From contig JBFWNN010000014.1 of assembly GCA_050251035.1 (NCBI GenBank), positions 1 through 64,000 of the forward strand: a stretch of 64,000 bases of DNA, given 5' to 3'. This DNA comes from Taklimakanibacter sp050251035 (lineage in GTDB: Bacteria; Pseudomonadota; Alphaproteobacteria; Rhizobiales; Aestuariivirgaceae). Below the pieces are notes generated by a model. That model was not told the origin of the DNA and did not search any database. It worked only from the letters and a program-made list of their open reading frames with translations. The translations under genes and the position numbers were made by a program. Shown piece after piece: positions 50,915 through 59,613 of the stretch; the first letter of the stretch is position 1; each line of letters begins with the position of its first letter.

Positions 50915-51256
50915 TCATGCGGCCGCGGTGACGACGACCTCGATCAACACGCCGGCGCCGAGCTCGGCGACGCCGATCGTCGCGCGGGCCGGCAGGATGT
51001 CGGGGCTGAGCCAAGCGAGCCAGGCTTCGTTCATCTCGTTCTTGGCCGCGAAGTCGGTGACATAGATCTGCGCCGTCAGCAGCTTGTGCTTGCTGGTGCC
51101 GGCCGCGGCGAGCACCCGGTCGAGCTTGGCGGTAATCTGCTCGGTCTGCTCCTTCATCGACAAAGTGAGGTCATCGGCGATCGCGCCGCTCACATAGACG
51201 ATCCCGCCATGCTTCACGTAGCGGTGCATGACGGTGGTCCTCTCGCCTCTTTCCAT
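50915..51256 (-). CDS. RidA/YjgF family protein
   Basis: About 113 residues from the ATG at 51256 behind AAAGGCAGGA; the frame is open further upstream. Family segments: YVSGAIADDLTLSMKEQTEQ, KLLTAQIYVTD and LPARATIGVAELGAGVLIEV, with the arginine of the PARAT motif that binds the imine carboxylate. It probably hydrolyses reactive enamine/imine or amino-acrylate intermediates. It lies between the permease and flavin reductase genes. Confidence 0.92.
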   Translation of the reverse strand: MERGERTTVMHRYVKHGGIVYVSGAIADDLTLSMKEQTEQITAKLDRVLAAAGTSKHKLLTAQIYVTDFAAKNEMNEAWLAWLSPDILPARATIGVAELGAGVLIEVVVTAAA

Positions 51257-51284
51257 GGGTCCTGCCTTTCTTGGATTCATCGGA

Positions 51285-52076
51285 TCAGTTTCGCGATACC
51301 GCCACCTTTTCGAGACCGATCGTGCGGTCGACGACGATGACGGCGAACAGAGCGACATAGATGGTCAGCGCCGACACCGCGGCGATCAGCGGATCGACAT
51401 TGTATTGGACATAGTTGAACATCTTGACCGGGATCGGCATCAGGGCCGAGGTGGTGCTGAACATGCTGACCTCGACGTTGATCCAGGAAATGATGAAGGC
51501 GAGCAGCAATCCAGCCATGACGCCGGGCTTGATCAAAGGCAAGGTGACGAGCAGGAAGGTCTCGGCGCGGCTTGCGCCCAAATCGTCGGCGGCGTCCTCG
51601 AGCCGGGCCAGATCGTCATCGAGCGCCGCGAGCGTCGTGCGCACCACATAGGGGGCGCAGATCACCGAATGACCGACGAGCAAGGCCCAGAACGTGCGCC
51701 CGAGCCCGATCTCGGCGGCGAAATGGAACAGGGCGGCGCCGATGACGATGCCGGGGAGCGCCAACGGGGAGAGGAAGATCATCTGCAGCACGGCCGACAG
51801 GCGTGAATCGGATTTTCTGAGGCCGATGGCCGCCGGAACGCCGATCAGCGCCGAGGCGGCCGCCGCCGCCAAGGCCAGCCCGGCGCTCAGCAGCATGGAA
51901 GAGATATAGGAGCTGTCGGCAAGGAAGCGTCCGTACCATTCGAGGGACAGGCCTTCCGGAGGGAAGCTCAAATAGCCGCTCGCGGTGAACGAAGCCGCCA
52001 CCACGATCAACAGCGGCAAGGAGAGGAAGGCGAGCGTCAGAAGGGCGACGACTCTGACCAGCAGCCCGCATCTCAT
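51285..52076 (-). CDS. ABC permease, PotC-like
   Basis: 263 residues. First membrane span VVALLTLAFLSLPLLIVVAASF, then LSLEWYGRFL, typical of PotC. EAA loop EDAADDLGASRAETFLLVTLP and SWINVEVSMF follow. It overlaps the PotB-like gene upstream by four bases. Forms an importer with the permease at 52073 and ATPase at 52963, for which the binding protein is probably the one at 44388. Confidence 0.93.
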   Translation of the reverse strand: MRCGLLVRVVALLTLAFLSLPLLIVVAASFTASGYLSFPPEGLSLEWYGRFLADSSYISSMLLSAGLALAAAAASALIGVPAAIGLRKSDSRLSAVLQMIFLSPLALPGIVIGAALFHFAAEIGLGRTFWALLVGHSVICAPYVVRTTLAALDDDLARLEDAADDLGASRAETFLLVTLPLIKPGVMAGLLLAFIISWINVEVSMFSTTSALMPIPVKMFNYVQYNVDPLIAAVSALTIYVALFAVIVVDRTIGLEKVAVSRN

Positions 52077-52966
52077 GCGAGGCCTCCATAGCGCAGCGCC
52101 GCGCGCCGGCGCCGCAGGGTGCGCAAGGCTGCCGCCATGACGACCCCGATGCCGAGCACCAACAGGGTCAGGACGAGGAGGACCATCGACAATGCCGCGC
52201 CGACACGCGCATCGAAGACCACCGCATACTGCTGATAGATCAGCATCGACAGGACCGTCGACTTGCCGCCGCTCATCACCATCGGGGTGACATAGGCGCT
52301 GCCGGCGAGGGCGAATACGATGACGCAGCCGGAAATCACGCCGCGCTGGCTCAGCGGCCAGATCACCTGGAAGAACCGGTCGAAATTGCCGGCGCCGAGA
52401 TCCGACGCGGCATCCAGGAGCGAGCGGTTGATGTTCTCGAGCGATGCATAGATGCTGAGGATCATGAAGGGCAGCATGACATAGACGAGGCCCACGCCGA
52501 TGCTGAAGTCATTGTAGAGCAGCGCCAGGGGCGCGCCGGTAATGCCGATGCCGAGGAGCGCGTCGTTGATCACCCCGTTCCGGCCAAGAAGCATGATCCA
52601 GGCGAATGAACGCACGATATTGCTGGTGAAGAGCGGCGTGATCATGAGGATGATCGCGAACCTGCGGGCGAGCGGGTTGCGCAGCGAGCTGATGAAATAG
52701 GCGGTGGGATAGCCGATAAGCAGGCAGATCAGCGTGACCTGGCCGGCAAGGATCATCGTGTAGACGATCACATTGGCGTAATAGCCGGTGCGCAGCAGCT
52801 TCGCATAGGGTGTGAAATCGAGACCGCCGTCGGCCCCGGTCACGCTTTGCTGCGCGACTTGCACAAGCGGGATGACAAAGAAGATCGCCATGAAGGCAAC
52901 AGGCCCCGCAAGCCACAGGAGCGGACCACCGGCCGGCCGGCCTATCGCGGCGAAGGACTTCATCAT
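52073..52966 (-). CDS. ABC permease, PotB-like
   Basis: 297 residues; the double ATG at 52963/52966 overlaps the ATPase stop. Membrane segment LLWLAGPVAFMAIFFVIPLV, FTSNIVRSFAWIMLLGRNG and the EAA loop DAASDLGAGNFDRFFQVIWPLS define the class. Coupled to both neighbours by four-base overlaps. Confidence 0.93.
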   Translation of the reverse strand: MMKSFAAIGRPAGGPLLWLAGPVAFMAIFFVIPLVQVAQQSVTGADGGLDFTPYAKLLRTGYYANVIVYTMILAGQVTLICLLIGYPTAYFISSLRNPLARRFAIILMITPLFTSNIVRSFAWIMLLGRNGVINDALLGIGITGAPLALLYNDFSIGVGLVYVMLPFMILSIYASLENINRSLLDAASDLGAGNFDRFFQVIWPLSQRGVISGCVIVFALAGSAYVTPMVMSGGKSTVLSMLIYQQYAVVFDARVGAALSMVLLVLTLLVLGIGVVMAAALRTLRRRRAALRYGGLA

Positions 52967-54048
52967 GTGGCCGCGAACCGGCGCGCCGAGCGGGGATGCC
53001 AGGAAAGATAGACGTCCTCGTCGACGGCGCATTTGGCGTCGGATACGGCCTGCGTGACCGCGATCTCGCCGCCGGCCGGGGTGCGGCATATGTACGAAAC
53101 GAACGGCCCCTTGAACACCTTCTGCACGATATGTCCGCGCAGGAACTGGAACACGGTCTCATCGGGCGCCTGGGCGGCTATCTGTATGCTTTCCGGGCGC
53201 ACCATCAGTTGCGCAGGCGAGGGGGAGCGTGTTTCCGGGCCGCGCAGCGCCTCGCGCGGCAAGTCGATGAAATTCGCCTCGCCGATGAAGCCGCCGACAA
53301 AACGTGTGGCCGGCTCATCGTAGATCTCGCGTCCGCTGCCGACCTGTTCGATGCGTCCCTGGTTCATCACCACGATACGGTCCGCCATGGTCAAGGCTTC
53401 ATCCTGGTCATGGGTGACGAAGACGAAGGTCATGCCGAGATGGCGTTGCAGGGACTTGAGCTCGAGCTGCATGCGCTTGCGCAATTGAAGATCGAGCGCG
53501 GCAAGGGGCTCATCGAGGAGGAGCACGGCAGGCCGGTTGACGATGGCGCGGGCGAGCGCGACACGTTGCTGCTGGCCGCCGGAGAGTTGCGCCGGGTAAC
53601 GCTCGGCCAGTTCGCTCATGCCGACAAGCTTGAGCGCCGCCTGAACAGCGTCGCGAATCTCCTGGGCGGGCAATCTGGCGCGACGCGGCCCGAAGGCGAC
53701 ATTCTCGAAAACCGGCATATGCGGGAACAGGGCGTAGTTCTGGAAGACGGTGTTGACCGGACGCCGATTCGCCGGCACCGCCGTCATGTCGCGGCCGTCG
53801 ATCCGGATTTCTCCGCCGGTCGGCTCTTGCAGGCCGGCGATGACCTTGAGGAGAGTGGTCTTGCCGCATCCCGATGGTCCGAGCAAAGCGAGGAATTCGC
53901 CGCGCTCGATGACCAGATCGATGTTGTCCAGGGCCGTATGCGCGCCGAAGCTGCGCGTGATGCCGACCGCGGCCAGGATTTCCCGTCGCGCGCCGGGGGA
54001 AGGGCGGTCGGGCGTTGCCCCAGGCGCATGGCTGCGCGCAATGGTCAT
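52963..54048 (-). CDS. ABC ATP-binding protein, PotA-like
   Basis: 361 residues from the ATG overlapping the SDR stop. Motifs: GPSGCGKTT, VFQNYALFPHM, LSGGQQQRVALARAI, LLLDEPLAALD, FVTHDQDEAL, then a TOBE-type C-terminal domain (FIGEANFIDL, MVRPESIQIA). It serves the two permeases downstream. An additional possibility is that it also energises the amino-acid permeases at 46286, which have no ATPase of their own, but PotA-type ATPases do not usually do this. Confidence 0.94.
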   Translation of the reverse strand: MTIARSHAPGATPDRPSPGARREILAAVGITRSFGAHTALDNIDLVIERGEFLALLGPSGCGKTTLLKVIAGLQEPTGGEIRIDGRDMTAVPANRRPVNTVFQNYALFPHMPVFENVAFGPRRARLPAQEIRDAVQAALKLVGMSELAERYPAQLSGGQQQRVALARAIVNRPAVLLLDEPLAALDLQLRKRMQLELKSLQRHLGMTFVFVTHDQDEALTMADRIVVMNQGRIEQVGSGREIYDEPATRFVGGFIGEANFIDLPREALRGPETRSPSPAQLMVRPESIQIAAQAPDETVFQFLRGHIVQKVFKGPFVSYICRTPAGGEIAVTQAVSDAKCAVDEDVYLSWHPRSARRFAAT

Positions 54049-54827
54049 TGGGCCGTCCATGCGCCGTCGATCGGCAGCGCGGCGCCGTTCACCTGCGCCG
54101 CCGCCTGCGTGCACAGGAACAGGGCCAGGCCCGCGACCTCCTCCAGTTCCGCGAATTCGAGCGAGGGCTGCTTCTCGATCAGAAGGTTCTTCCGCGCCTC
54201 TTCGAAGGAAACACCGGTCCGCTCGGCGACGGAGGTGATCTGGCGTGCCGACAACGGCGTCATGATCCAGCCCGGGCAAATGGCATTGCAGGTCACACCG
54301 AAGCGAGCGCCCTCGAGCGCAGCGACCTTGGTGAGACCGACGATGCCGTGCTTCGAAGCCACATAGGCGCTCTTGTCGGGAGATCCGACCAGGCCGTGAA
54401 CCGACGAGATGTTGATGATGCGTCCCCAACGGCGCTCCTTCATGGCGCCGATGAGGCCGCGGATCATGCGGAACGGCGCCGTCAGGTTGACCGCCAGCAC
54501 CCGGTCCCATTCCGCCAAGGGAAAGCTTTCGAGCGGACAGATATGCTGCGTGCCGGCATTGTTGACCAGGATGTCTATCGTCGGATTGTCCCGGACGGCA
54601 CGGGCGAGAAGATCGGCAACCTGCTGCGGGTCCGTCACATCGGCAGGATAGAAGGTGACCTTGCCGCCGTGCTGGCGCATCTCGTCGCACTGCCTTTCGA
54701 TCGCGGCCGCATCGCCGAGTCCGGTGACGATGATGCCGGCGCCCGCTCTGGCCAGCTTCTCGGCAATGGCTTTGCCGAGGCCGCTGGTCGAGCCGGTCAC
54801 CAAAGCTGTCTTACCTTCGAGCTCCAC
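54045..54827 (-). CDS. SDR, 3-hydroxybutyrate dehydrogenase-like
   Basis: 260 residues from the GTG at 54827 with AAGGAG ideally placed; the frame extends to 54842. The N-terminus (LEGKTALVTGSTSGLGKAIA) and IVTGLGDAAAIERQCDEM follow the D-3-hydroxybutyrate dehydrogenase pattern, as do NNAGTQHICPLESFP, SSVHGLVGSPDKSAYVASKHG and the family length. NAD-linked oxidation of a 3-hydroxy acid is expected, though in this operon the real substrate may be another hydroxy compound. Confidence 0.9.
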   Translation of the reverse strand: MELEGKTALVTGSTSGLGKAIAEKLARAGAGIIVTGLGDAAAIERQCDEMRQHGGKVTFYPADVTDPQQVADLLARAVRDNPTIDILVNNAGTQHICPLESFPLAEWDRVLAVNLTAPFRMIRGLIGAMKERRWGRIINISSVHGLVGSPDKSAYVASKHGIVGLTKVAALEGARFGVTCNAICPGWIMTPLSARQITSVAERTGVSFEEARKNLLIEKQPSLEFAELEEVAGLALFLCTQAAAQVNGAALPIDGAWTAQ

Positions 54828-54838
54828 GTCGTTCTCCT

Positions 54839-55618
54839 TCACACCATGACGTAGCCGCCGCTTGCCACGACGGTCTCGCCCACCACATATCTGTTCCGGC
54901 TGGAGGCCAGGAACGCCACGATCTCGGCGATCTCCTCGGGCAGCGCCGCCCGGCGCACCGGTATGCGCGGAATGCGCTCGGTCAGCCAGTCGGCCTGCGC
55001 CGACGCTTCGGTCGCGATGTTGCCCGGGCTGACCCCGTTGACGAGGACCTCATGCGGCGCAAACTCGACGGCGAAGGTACGGATGACACTGAGCAGGGCG
55101 GCCTTCGCGGCGGCATAATGCGGCAGCGTCGGATTCGGGCCATAAGCGCCGGAGGAAACGATACAGACGATCCTGCCGTAACCGCGCCCGATCATCGCTC
55201 GTCCGAAGGCGCGCGTGCACAGGAAGGCCGACTTCGTATTGACGGCGAAAACCTCGTCCCATCTCTGCGCGGACACGGTCATGATCGATTCGAAAGGGAA
55301 GAAGCCGGCGTTGTTCACCAGGACATGCGGCGCCCCTTGCCGGCCGATCAGCTCCGCCGCGGCCGCTTCGACCGCCGCCTCGTCGCTGACGTCGACATCG
55401 CGGCCCGAGGCCGCGTGGCCGTTCGCGCTGAGCTTCGCCACCGCCGCCGCCAGGGCATCGGGATTGCGGTCGAGAATGTGGACGCTCGCGCCGCGCTGGG
55501 CGAGGAGGAGCGCGGTGGCGAAGCCCAGGCCCTGGGCACCGCCAGTGATGACCGCCAATTGCCCGGCGAAGGGCGTGTCCTGGGAGCTCTGCAGCACTCT
55601 GTATCGGCTTTCTGGCAT
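54839..55618 (-). CDS. Short-chain dehydrogenase/reductase (SDR)
   Basis: 259 residues, ATG at 55618. TGGAQGLG cofactor motif, HILDRN (NAD-type), LVNNAGFFPFESI, VSSGAYG and YAAAK active site, and GETVVASGGYVMV at the end. First gene of the leftward eight-gene operon; an operator at 55629 lies only ten bases before the start codon, so the message must begin close to the gene. Confidence 0.92.
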   Translation of the reverse strand: MPESRYRVLQSSQDTPFAGQLAVITGGAQGLGFATALLLAQRGASVHILDRNPDALAAAVAKLSANGHAASGRDVDVSDEAAVEAAAAELIGRQGAPHVLVNNAGFFPFESIMTVSAQRWDEVFAVNTKSAFLCTRAFGRAMIGRGYGRIVCIVSSGAYGPNPTLPHYAAAKAALLSVIRTFAVEFAPHEVLVNGVSPGNIATEASAQADWLTERIPRIPVRRAALPEEIAEIVAFLASSRNRYVVGETVVASGGYVMV

Positions 55619-55628
55619 CTCAAAAATG

Positions 55629-55642
55629 GTTCACTATTGAAC
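55629..55642. promoter_or_regulatory. GTTC-N6-GAAC operator, copy 3
   Basis: GTTCACTATTGAAC immediately upstream of the SDR at 55618 (leftward). Same 14-bp frame as the other three copies, with core and arms conserved. Confidence 0.6.
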
Positions 55643-55674
55643 AGCTATATCGGGCGCGGCGAATGTTGCCGCCG

Positions 55675-56721
55675 TCACGCGGCCATGGCCTTGCGCACCG
55701 CCGGGATGACGGCATTGCCCATCTTTTCGATCGAACCCGTCACTTTGGCCGCATCGAGTCCGCCGACGCTCATCATGCAGGCATAGTGGCTCGCCCGCAG
55801 CGCGCGCGCTTCAGCGACGATCTTTTCGATACAGGTCTGCGCGTCGCCGATGATGGTGTTGCGGACGATGTCGTCGAGCGTGGGCTCATCCTTGGCCGGC
55901 AGGTCCATGGGGGCGTTGCGGTCGAACTGGGCGTAGTTGAAACGGAAGGCGGCGGCGGCGCGCGTCGAGTACCGGAAGGCTTCGGCGGCGGCGAGCGCGT
56001 CCTGCTTCGAATCGGTTACATGGACGAAGCGCATGACGGTCATCGGCAGGCTTTTCGGGTCGACCCCTTCCTCCCGCGCGATAGAGTCGTAGAAGGCGCG
56101 CTGATCGACCACTTGCTGAAACGGGCTCCACCCCGGCGACAGCATGGGAATGTAGCCGCGCCGCGCCGCCATGCGGGGAAATGTCGGGTGTCTGAGGGCC
56201 GCCGCGGCGAAGATGGCCGGCGTCTTCGAATGGGCGTGAACCGCTATTCCGGTCTCCGGAATGTCGTAATACTTGCCGCGATAGGCCACTTTGCCGGTCT
56301 CGATCGCCTGATGGAACAGATCCATGATCTCGATCGTGCGATCACCGGCCTCGGCGATCGGAACCCTGTAGCGTTCGAATTCGTAGCCCTGATAGCCCGT
56401 GCCGATGCCGAAATCGATGCGCCCATCGGTCATCAGGCTCAGCATGGAGTATTCCTGGATAAGCCGCAGCGGATCGTAGAGAGGCAATACCAGGACGCCG
56501 GGGGCGAAGCGGATGTTCGTGGTTTTTCCGGCGAGCCAGGCCGCCGTCATCAGCGGCGAGACCGAGAGACCGTAACTCGAGAAATGGTGCTCGGCTATCC
56601 ACACCATGTCCATTCCGACCGCTTCGGCCAAGCGGACCTCATGCAGGAGCTGTTGGAACGTGCCGGCTGCGGAAGCCTGTGGATCGCGCTTCTGGACGAG
56701 ATTGAATGTACCGATCTTCAC
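55675..56721 (-). CDS. Luciferase-like (LLM) flavin-dependent monooxygenase
   Basis: 348 residues from the GTG at 56721, with AGGAG six bases upstream; a TTG at 56736 is also in frame. LuxA-like features: AEAVGMDMVWIAEHHFSSYG, FAPGVLVLPLYDPLRLIQEY, GRIDFGIGTGYQGYEFERY and SPGWSPFQQV. It probably uses FMNH2 supplied by the flavin reductase at 50365 and oxygen to attack an amine, aldehyde or ring. It has its own promoter with a GTTC operator and is divergent from the MarR gene. F420 use cannot be excluded. Confidence 0.92.
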   Translation of the reverse strand: MKIGTFNLVQKRDPQASAAGTFQQLLHEVRLAEAVGMDMVWIAEHHFSSYGLSVSPLMTAAWLAGKTTNIRFAPGVLVLPLYDPLRLIQEYSMLSLMTDGRIDFGIGTGYQGYEFERYRVPIAEAGDRTIEIMDLFHQAIETGKVAYRGKYYDIPETGIAVHAHSKTPAIFAAAALRHPTFPRMAARRGYIPMLSPGWSPFQQVVDQRAFYDSIAREEGVDPKSLPMTVMRFVHVTDSKQDALAAAEAFRYSTRAAAAFRFNYAQFDRNAPMDLPAKDEPTLDDIVRNTIIGDAQTCIEKIVAEARALRASHYACMMSVGGLDAAKVTGSIEKMGNAVIPAVRKAMAA

Positions 56722-56735
56722 GGCGTCTCCTGACA

Positions 56736-56765
56736 ATAATAGTTCTATATGGAACTATAATTCAA
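56736..56765 (-). promoter_or_regulatory. Promoter of the monooxygenase gene with GTTC-N6-GAAC operator copy 4
   Basis: On the minus strand, TTGAAT (56760-56765) and TATTAT (56736-56741) form a promoter with 18-base spacing. The operator GTTCTATATGGAAC (56742-56755) fills the spacer, a position expected for a repressor. The MarR gene starts 187 bases away on the other strand. The rest of the 221-base gap shows nothing definite. Confidence 0.6.
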
Positions 56766-56942
56766 TCAACCTCGAATGCAAGGACTTTCTGGGCAGGCGC
56801 GGCGAGCCAGCCTGGACGATTGCCGGCTGGCGATTGCAGTCGGGACAGATCGCGGTGTGACGCTGCAGGCCGAGCTTGTTTGCGGAGGCTCGTCGCATGC
56901 GCTATGCATGAAAATCCCGAATGGTTGATCAGAGGCGGATGA

Positions 56943-57497
56943 ATGCGCAATCCAACACGTCGCTCGGATTCGAACGCGAAGGCGTCCCGCAAGCGCGCGT
57001 CATCGCCAAAGAGGGCGGAGGAATCGAACGATCGCGCGACGGACTTCCAGGTCCTGAACAAGGATCCAGTGAAATTCGGCTACCGCATCGCGGTGCTGCG
57101 GAACTGGTATGGCGGCCCGGCCTACCGGCAGCTCGAAATGGACAACGGCATCACCGAGTCCGAAGCGAGCGTGGTGTTCTTCCTCGGGCGCCGCGACGGC
57201 AGCCTGGCTCAGGACATCGCCGATACGATCGGGCGTCCCAAGAACAGCATCAGCCGAGCCGTGCATCTTCTGCTCGCCAAAAAAATGGTGCGCCGCGTCG
57301 CCGGCAAGGTGGACCGGCGGCAGAAGCAGCTCTATCTGACGGACAGCGGTTGGGTCGCCTACCAGAAGATCGTGCCGATGTTTCTCGCCCGCGAAAGCCA
57401 GCTCGTCTCCACCTTGTCAGGTCCGGAGCTCGCCTTCCTCGACGCCGTCCTGACCAAGATGGTGGACCATCTTCCGGACTGGGCCAGGGGCTATTAG
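56943..57497 (+). CDS. MarR family transcriptional regulator
   Basis: 184 residues, ATG after AGAGGCGGATGA. A basic, disordered N-terminal tail of about 35 residues precedes the winged helix: ITESEASVVFFLGRRDG, AQDIADTIGRPKNSISRAVHLLLAKKMV, and the wing KVDRRQKQLYLTDSGW, all of MarR type. As the only dedicated regulator among four promoters with GTTC-N6-GAAC sites, and directly next to one of them, it is the likely repressor of the regulon. The ligand is unknown. Confidence 0.92.
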   Translation: MRNPTRRSDSNAKASRKRASSPKRAEESNDRATDFQVLNKDPVKFGYRIAVLRNWYGGPAYRQLEMDNGITESEASVVFFLGRRDGSLAQDIADTIGRPKNSISRAVHLLLAKKMVRRVAGKVDRRQKQLYLTDSGWVAYQKIVPMFLARESQLVSTLSGPELAFLDAVLTKMVDHLPDWARGY

Positions 57498-57635
57498 CAT
57501 CGCCGGTTTTGCGGGCCTGCGCCCGCGGCGTACGGAGCGCGACCATAAAAATGGACACTCTCTAGGTATATCAATCGGTTAATCGTGCCCGTGGGGGCGC
57601 GCTCGGAGAAGCTGCGGGTGGCCGGGCAAGCACTC

Positions 57636-57674
57636 TTGACAGTTTGGCCTATATCATCATCATTGATGATGATA
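57636..57674 (+). promoter_or_regulatory. TTGACA box and perfect 23-bp palindrome before the TRAP operon
   Basis: TTGACA (57636-57641) is followed ten bases later by a perfect palindrome at 57652-57674. Its 11-bp arms, TATCATCATCA and TGATGATGATA, surround a central T. The palindrome covers where the -10 box and start site should be, so it is probably the operator of a repressor of the TRAP genes. The FCD regulator at 61181 or the MarR protein are candidates. No other feature is seen in the 216-base gap. Confidence 0.6.
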
Positions 57675-57713
57675 AGACGGCAGGCAAGACAGCCTCACGG
57701 GAGGGACGGCCCC

Positions 57714-58319
57714 ATGCATGAACGAGATCGCCCTTCCCGGGGCGGGACGGCGCCGAATCCGGTGCCGGCGGCCGGCCGGCGCGTCGCGGGACCGCTCACC
57801 ACGCTGGCCGACGGCATCAACGGGATCATCTACTGGCTGCTCGCCGCCCTGATGGCCGCGATCAGCATACTCACCTTCCTGCAGGTGCTGGTCCGGCTGG
57901 CGCTCAATGCCTCCGGGATCAACCTGTCCGTGCCGTGGAGCGAGGAGCTCAGCCGGTCGCTGATGATCTGGCTGATCTTCCTGGGCGCCGCCTATGCCTG
58001 CCGCCGCGCGCAGATGATCGCCCTGACCTTCGTGGTGGACATGGTCCCGCGGCGTCTCATGCGCGTCATGGACGGGCTCGCCGCACTCCTGTGCATCCTC
58101 TTCTATGGGCTCCTGGTGGCCGTGGGGCTCAAGGCGACATCCTTCGGATGGATCGAGATGAGCCCGGTACTGCAGTTCCCGAGGGCCTATGTGTATCTCG
58201 CCATGCCGGTCGGCATGACGATCATGATCCTCAACACCATCGCCTTGCTCTGCGAGCGCGGGATGTTCGCCCGCGATTACCGCCGCGAACCGGCGGTCGA
58301 GGAGGGGGCCGCCACATGA
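57714..58319 (+). CDS. TRAP transporter small permease (DctQ type)
   Basis: 201 residues from the ATG at 57714 behind GGGAGGGACGG. After a hydrophilic N-terminus of about 30 residues, four membrane helices follow (IIYWLLAALMAAISILTFLQVLVRLAL near residue 40). WSEELSRSLMIWLIFLGAAYACRR is the DctQ hallmark. It overlaps the large permease by four bases. With DctM and DctP it makes a sodium- or proton-driven importer, usually for carboxylates. Confidence 0.92.
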   Translation: MHERDRPSRGGTAPNPVPAAGRRVAGPLTTLADGINGIIYWLLAALMAAISILTFLQVLVRLALNASGINLSVPWSEELSRSLMIWLIFLGAAYACRRAQMIALTFVVDMVPRRLMRVMDGLAALLCILFYGLLVAVGLKATSFGWIEMSPVLQFPRAYVYLAMPVGMTIMILNTIALLCERGMFARDYRREPAVEEGAAT

Positions 58320-59587
58320 TCGTCGCGCTCGTCCTGCTGCTCGCGCTCTTCGCGATCGGCGTGCCGATCGCGCTGGCGCTCGGCATAGCGCCCGTCTGGG
58401 CGATCTGGGACCGCGGCATATCGCTGGTGATCCTGCCGCAGATCATCTTCGAATCGCTCGATTCCTTCGCGCTCATGGCCATCCCGTTCTTCGTCCTGGC
58501 CGGCAAGCTGATGCAGGCGGGCGGGATAGCCACCCGGCTGATCAACCTCGCCGTCGCCCTGACCGGCTGGATGCGCGGCGGTCTCGCCAGCGCGTCGGTC
58601 CTGACCTCGATGATCTTCGCGACCATGTCGGGGTCGTCCTCGGCCACCGCCGCCGCGATCGGCACCACGCTCATCCCGTCGATGGAGCGCAACCGCTATC
58701 CCTATCCCTTCGCCGCCGCGACCGTCGCCGCCTCGGCCGAGCTCGGCGCCATCATCCCGCCCTCGGTGCCGATGATCGTCTATGCCGTCGTCGCCAATGT
58801 CTCGATCGCCGACCTGTTCCTCGCCGGCATCATTCCGGGCCTGCTCATCGGCTTTTCGCTGATCTTCTACGTCACTGCCGTCTCGTGGTGGAAGAGCTAC
58901 GGCACCGTCACGCAAGTCCGCCTCGGGGCCTGGCTGCGCGGCGTCGGCACGGCGTTGCGCCAGGCCAGTCTCTCGCTGGTCATGCCCCTCATCGTGCTCG
59001 GCGGCATCTATGGCGGCCTGTTCACGCCCACCGAAGCCGCGGTCGTGGCCGTGGCCTATGCGCTGGTGATCGGCGTCTTCATCTACAAGGAGGTCAAGCT
59101 GCGCGATCTCCCGGAGCTGTTCTTCTCGGCCGCCCTCACCTCCGCCATCGTCCTGGTGATCGTCGCCTTCGCTTCCGTCTTCGCCTATGCGCTGTCGATC
59201 TATCAGCTGCCGCAGACGGTCGCGGCGGGCATCCGCTCGATCACCGACAATCCGGTGGTCTTCCTGCTGGCCGTCAATATCCTGCTTCTGGTCGTCGGCA
59301 TGTTCATCGAGACCCTGGCGGCGATCGTCATCATCGCGCCGATACTGGTTCCGGTGGCCATGGCGATGGGCATAGATCCGATCCATTTCGGCGCCATCAT
59401 CATCGTCAACCTGGCGACGGGCATGGTCACGCCGCCGGTCGGCGTCAACCTGTTCATCGTCTCGCACATCGCCGGCATCAGGATGGAAGCCATGATCAGG
59501 CCGCTGCTCGGCTTCCTCGCGATCATCATTCTCGATCTCCTGATCATTTCCTATGTGCCGGGCTTGAGCACATTCCTGATCCGCTAG
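58316..59587 (+). CDS. TRAP transporter large permease (DctM type)
   Basis: 423 residues, start overlapping the DctQ stop. About twelve membrane spans with family motifs GSSSATAAAIGTTLIPSM, ASAELGAIIPPSVPMIVYAVVA, GGIYGGLFTPTEAAVVAVAYAL and NLATGMVTPPVGVNLFIVS. Length and motifs are complete. It is followed 26 bases later by the binding protein gene. Confidence 0.95.
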   Translation: MIVALVLLLALFAIGVPIALALGIAPVWAIWDRGISLVILPQIIFESLDSFALMAIPFFVLAGKLMQAGGIATRLINLAVALTGWMRGGLASASVLTSMIFATMSGSSSATAAAIGTTLIPSMERNRYPYPFAAATVAASAELGAIIPPSVPMIVYAVVANVSIADLFLAGIIPGLLIGFSLIFYVTAVSWWKSYGTVTQVRLGAWLRGVGTALRQASLSLVMPLIVLGGIYGGLFTPTEAAVVAVAYALVIGVFIYKEVKLRDLPELFFSAALTSAIVLVIVAFASVFAYALSIYQLPQTVAAGIRSITDNPVVFLLAVNILLLVVGMFIETLAAIVIIAPILVPVAMAMGIDPIHFGAIIIVNLATGMVTPPVGVNLFIVSHIAGIRMEAMIRPLLGFLAIIILDLLIISYVPGLSTFLIR

Positions 59588-59613
59588 ACCGCCTCAATGA
59601 AAGGGAGGACCAA

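Noticed and set aside
58277..59467. A 396-codon minus-strand frame within the TRAP large permease
   Set aside because: Very acidic and basic repeat-like composition (D, R, H, G), the typical mirror of a hydrophobic membrane protein gene.
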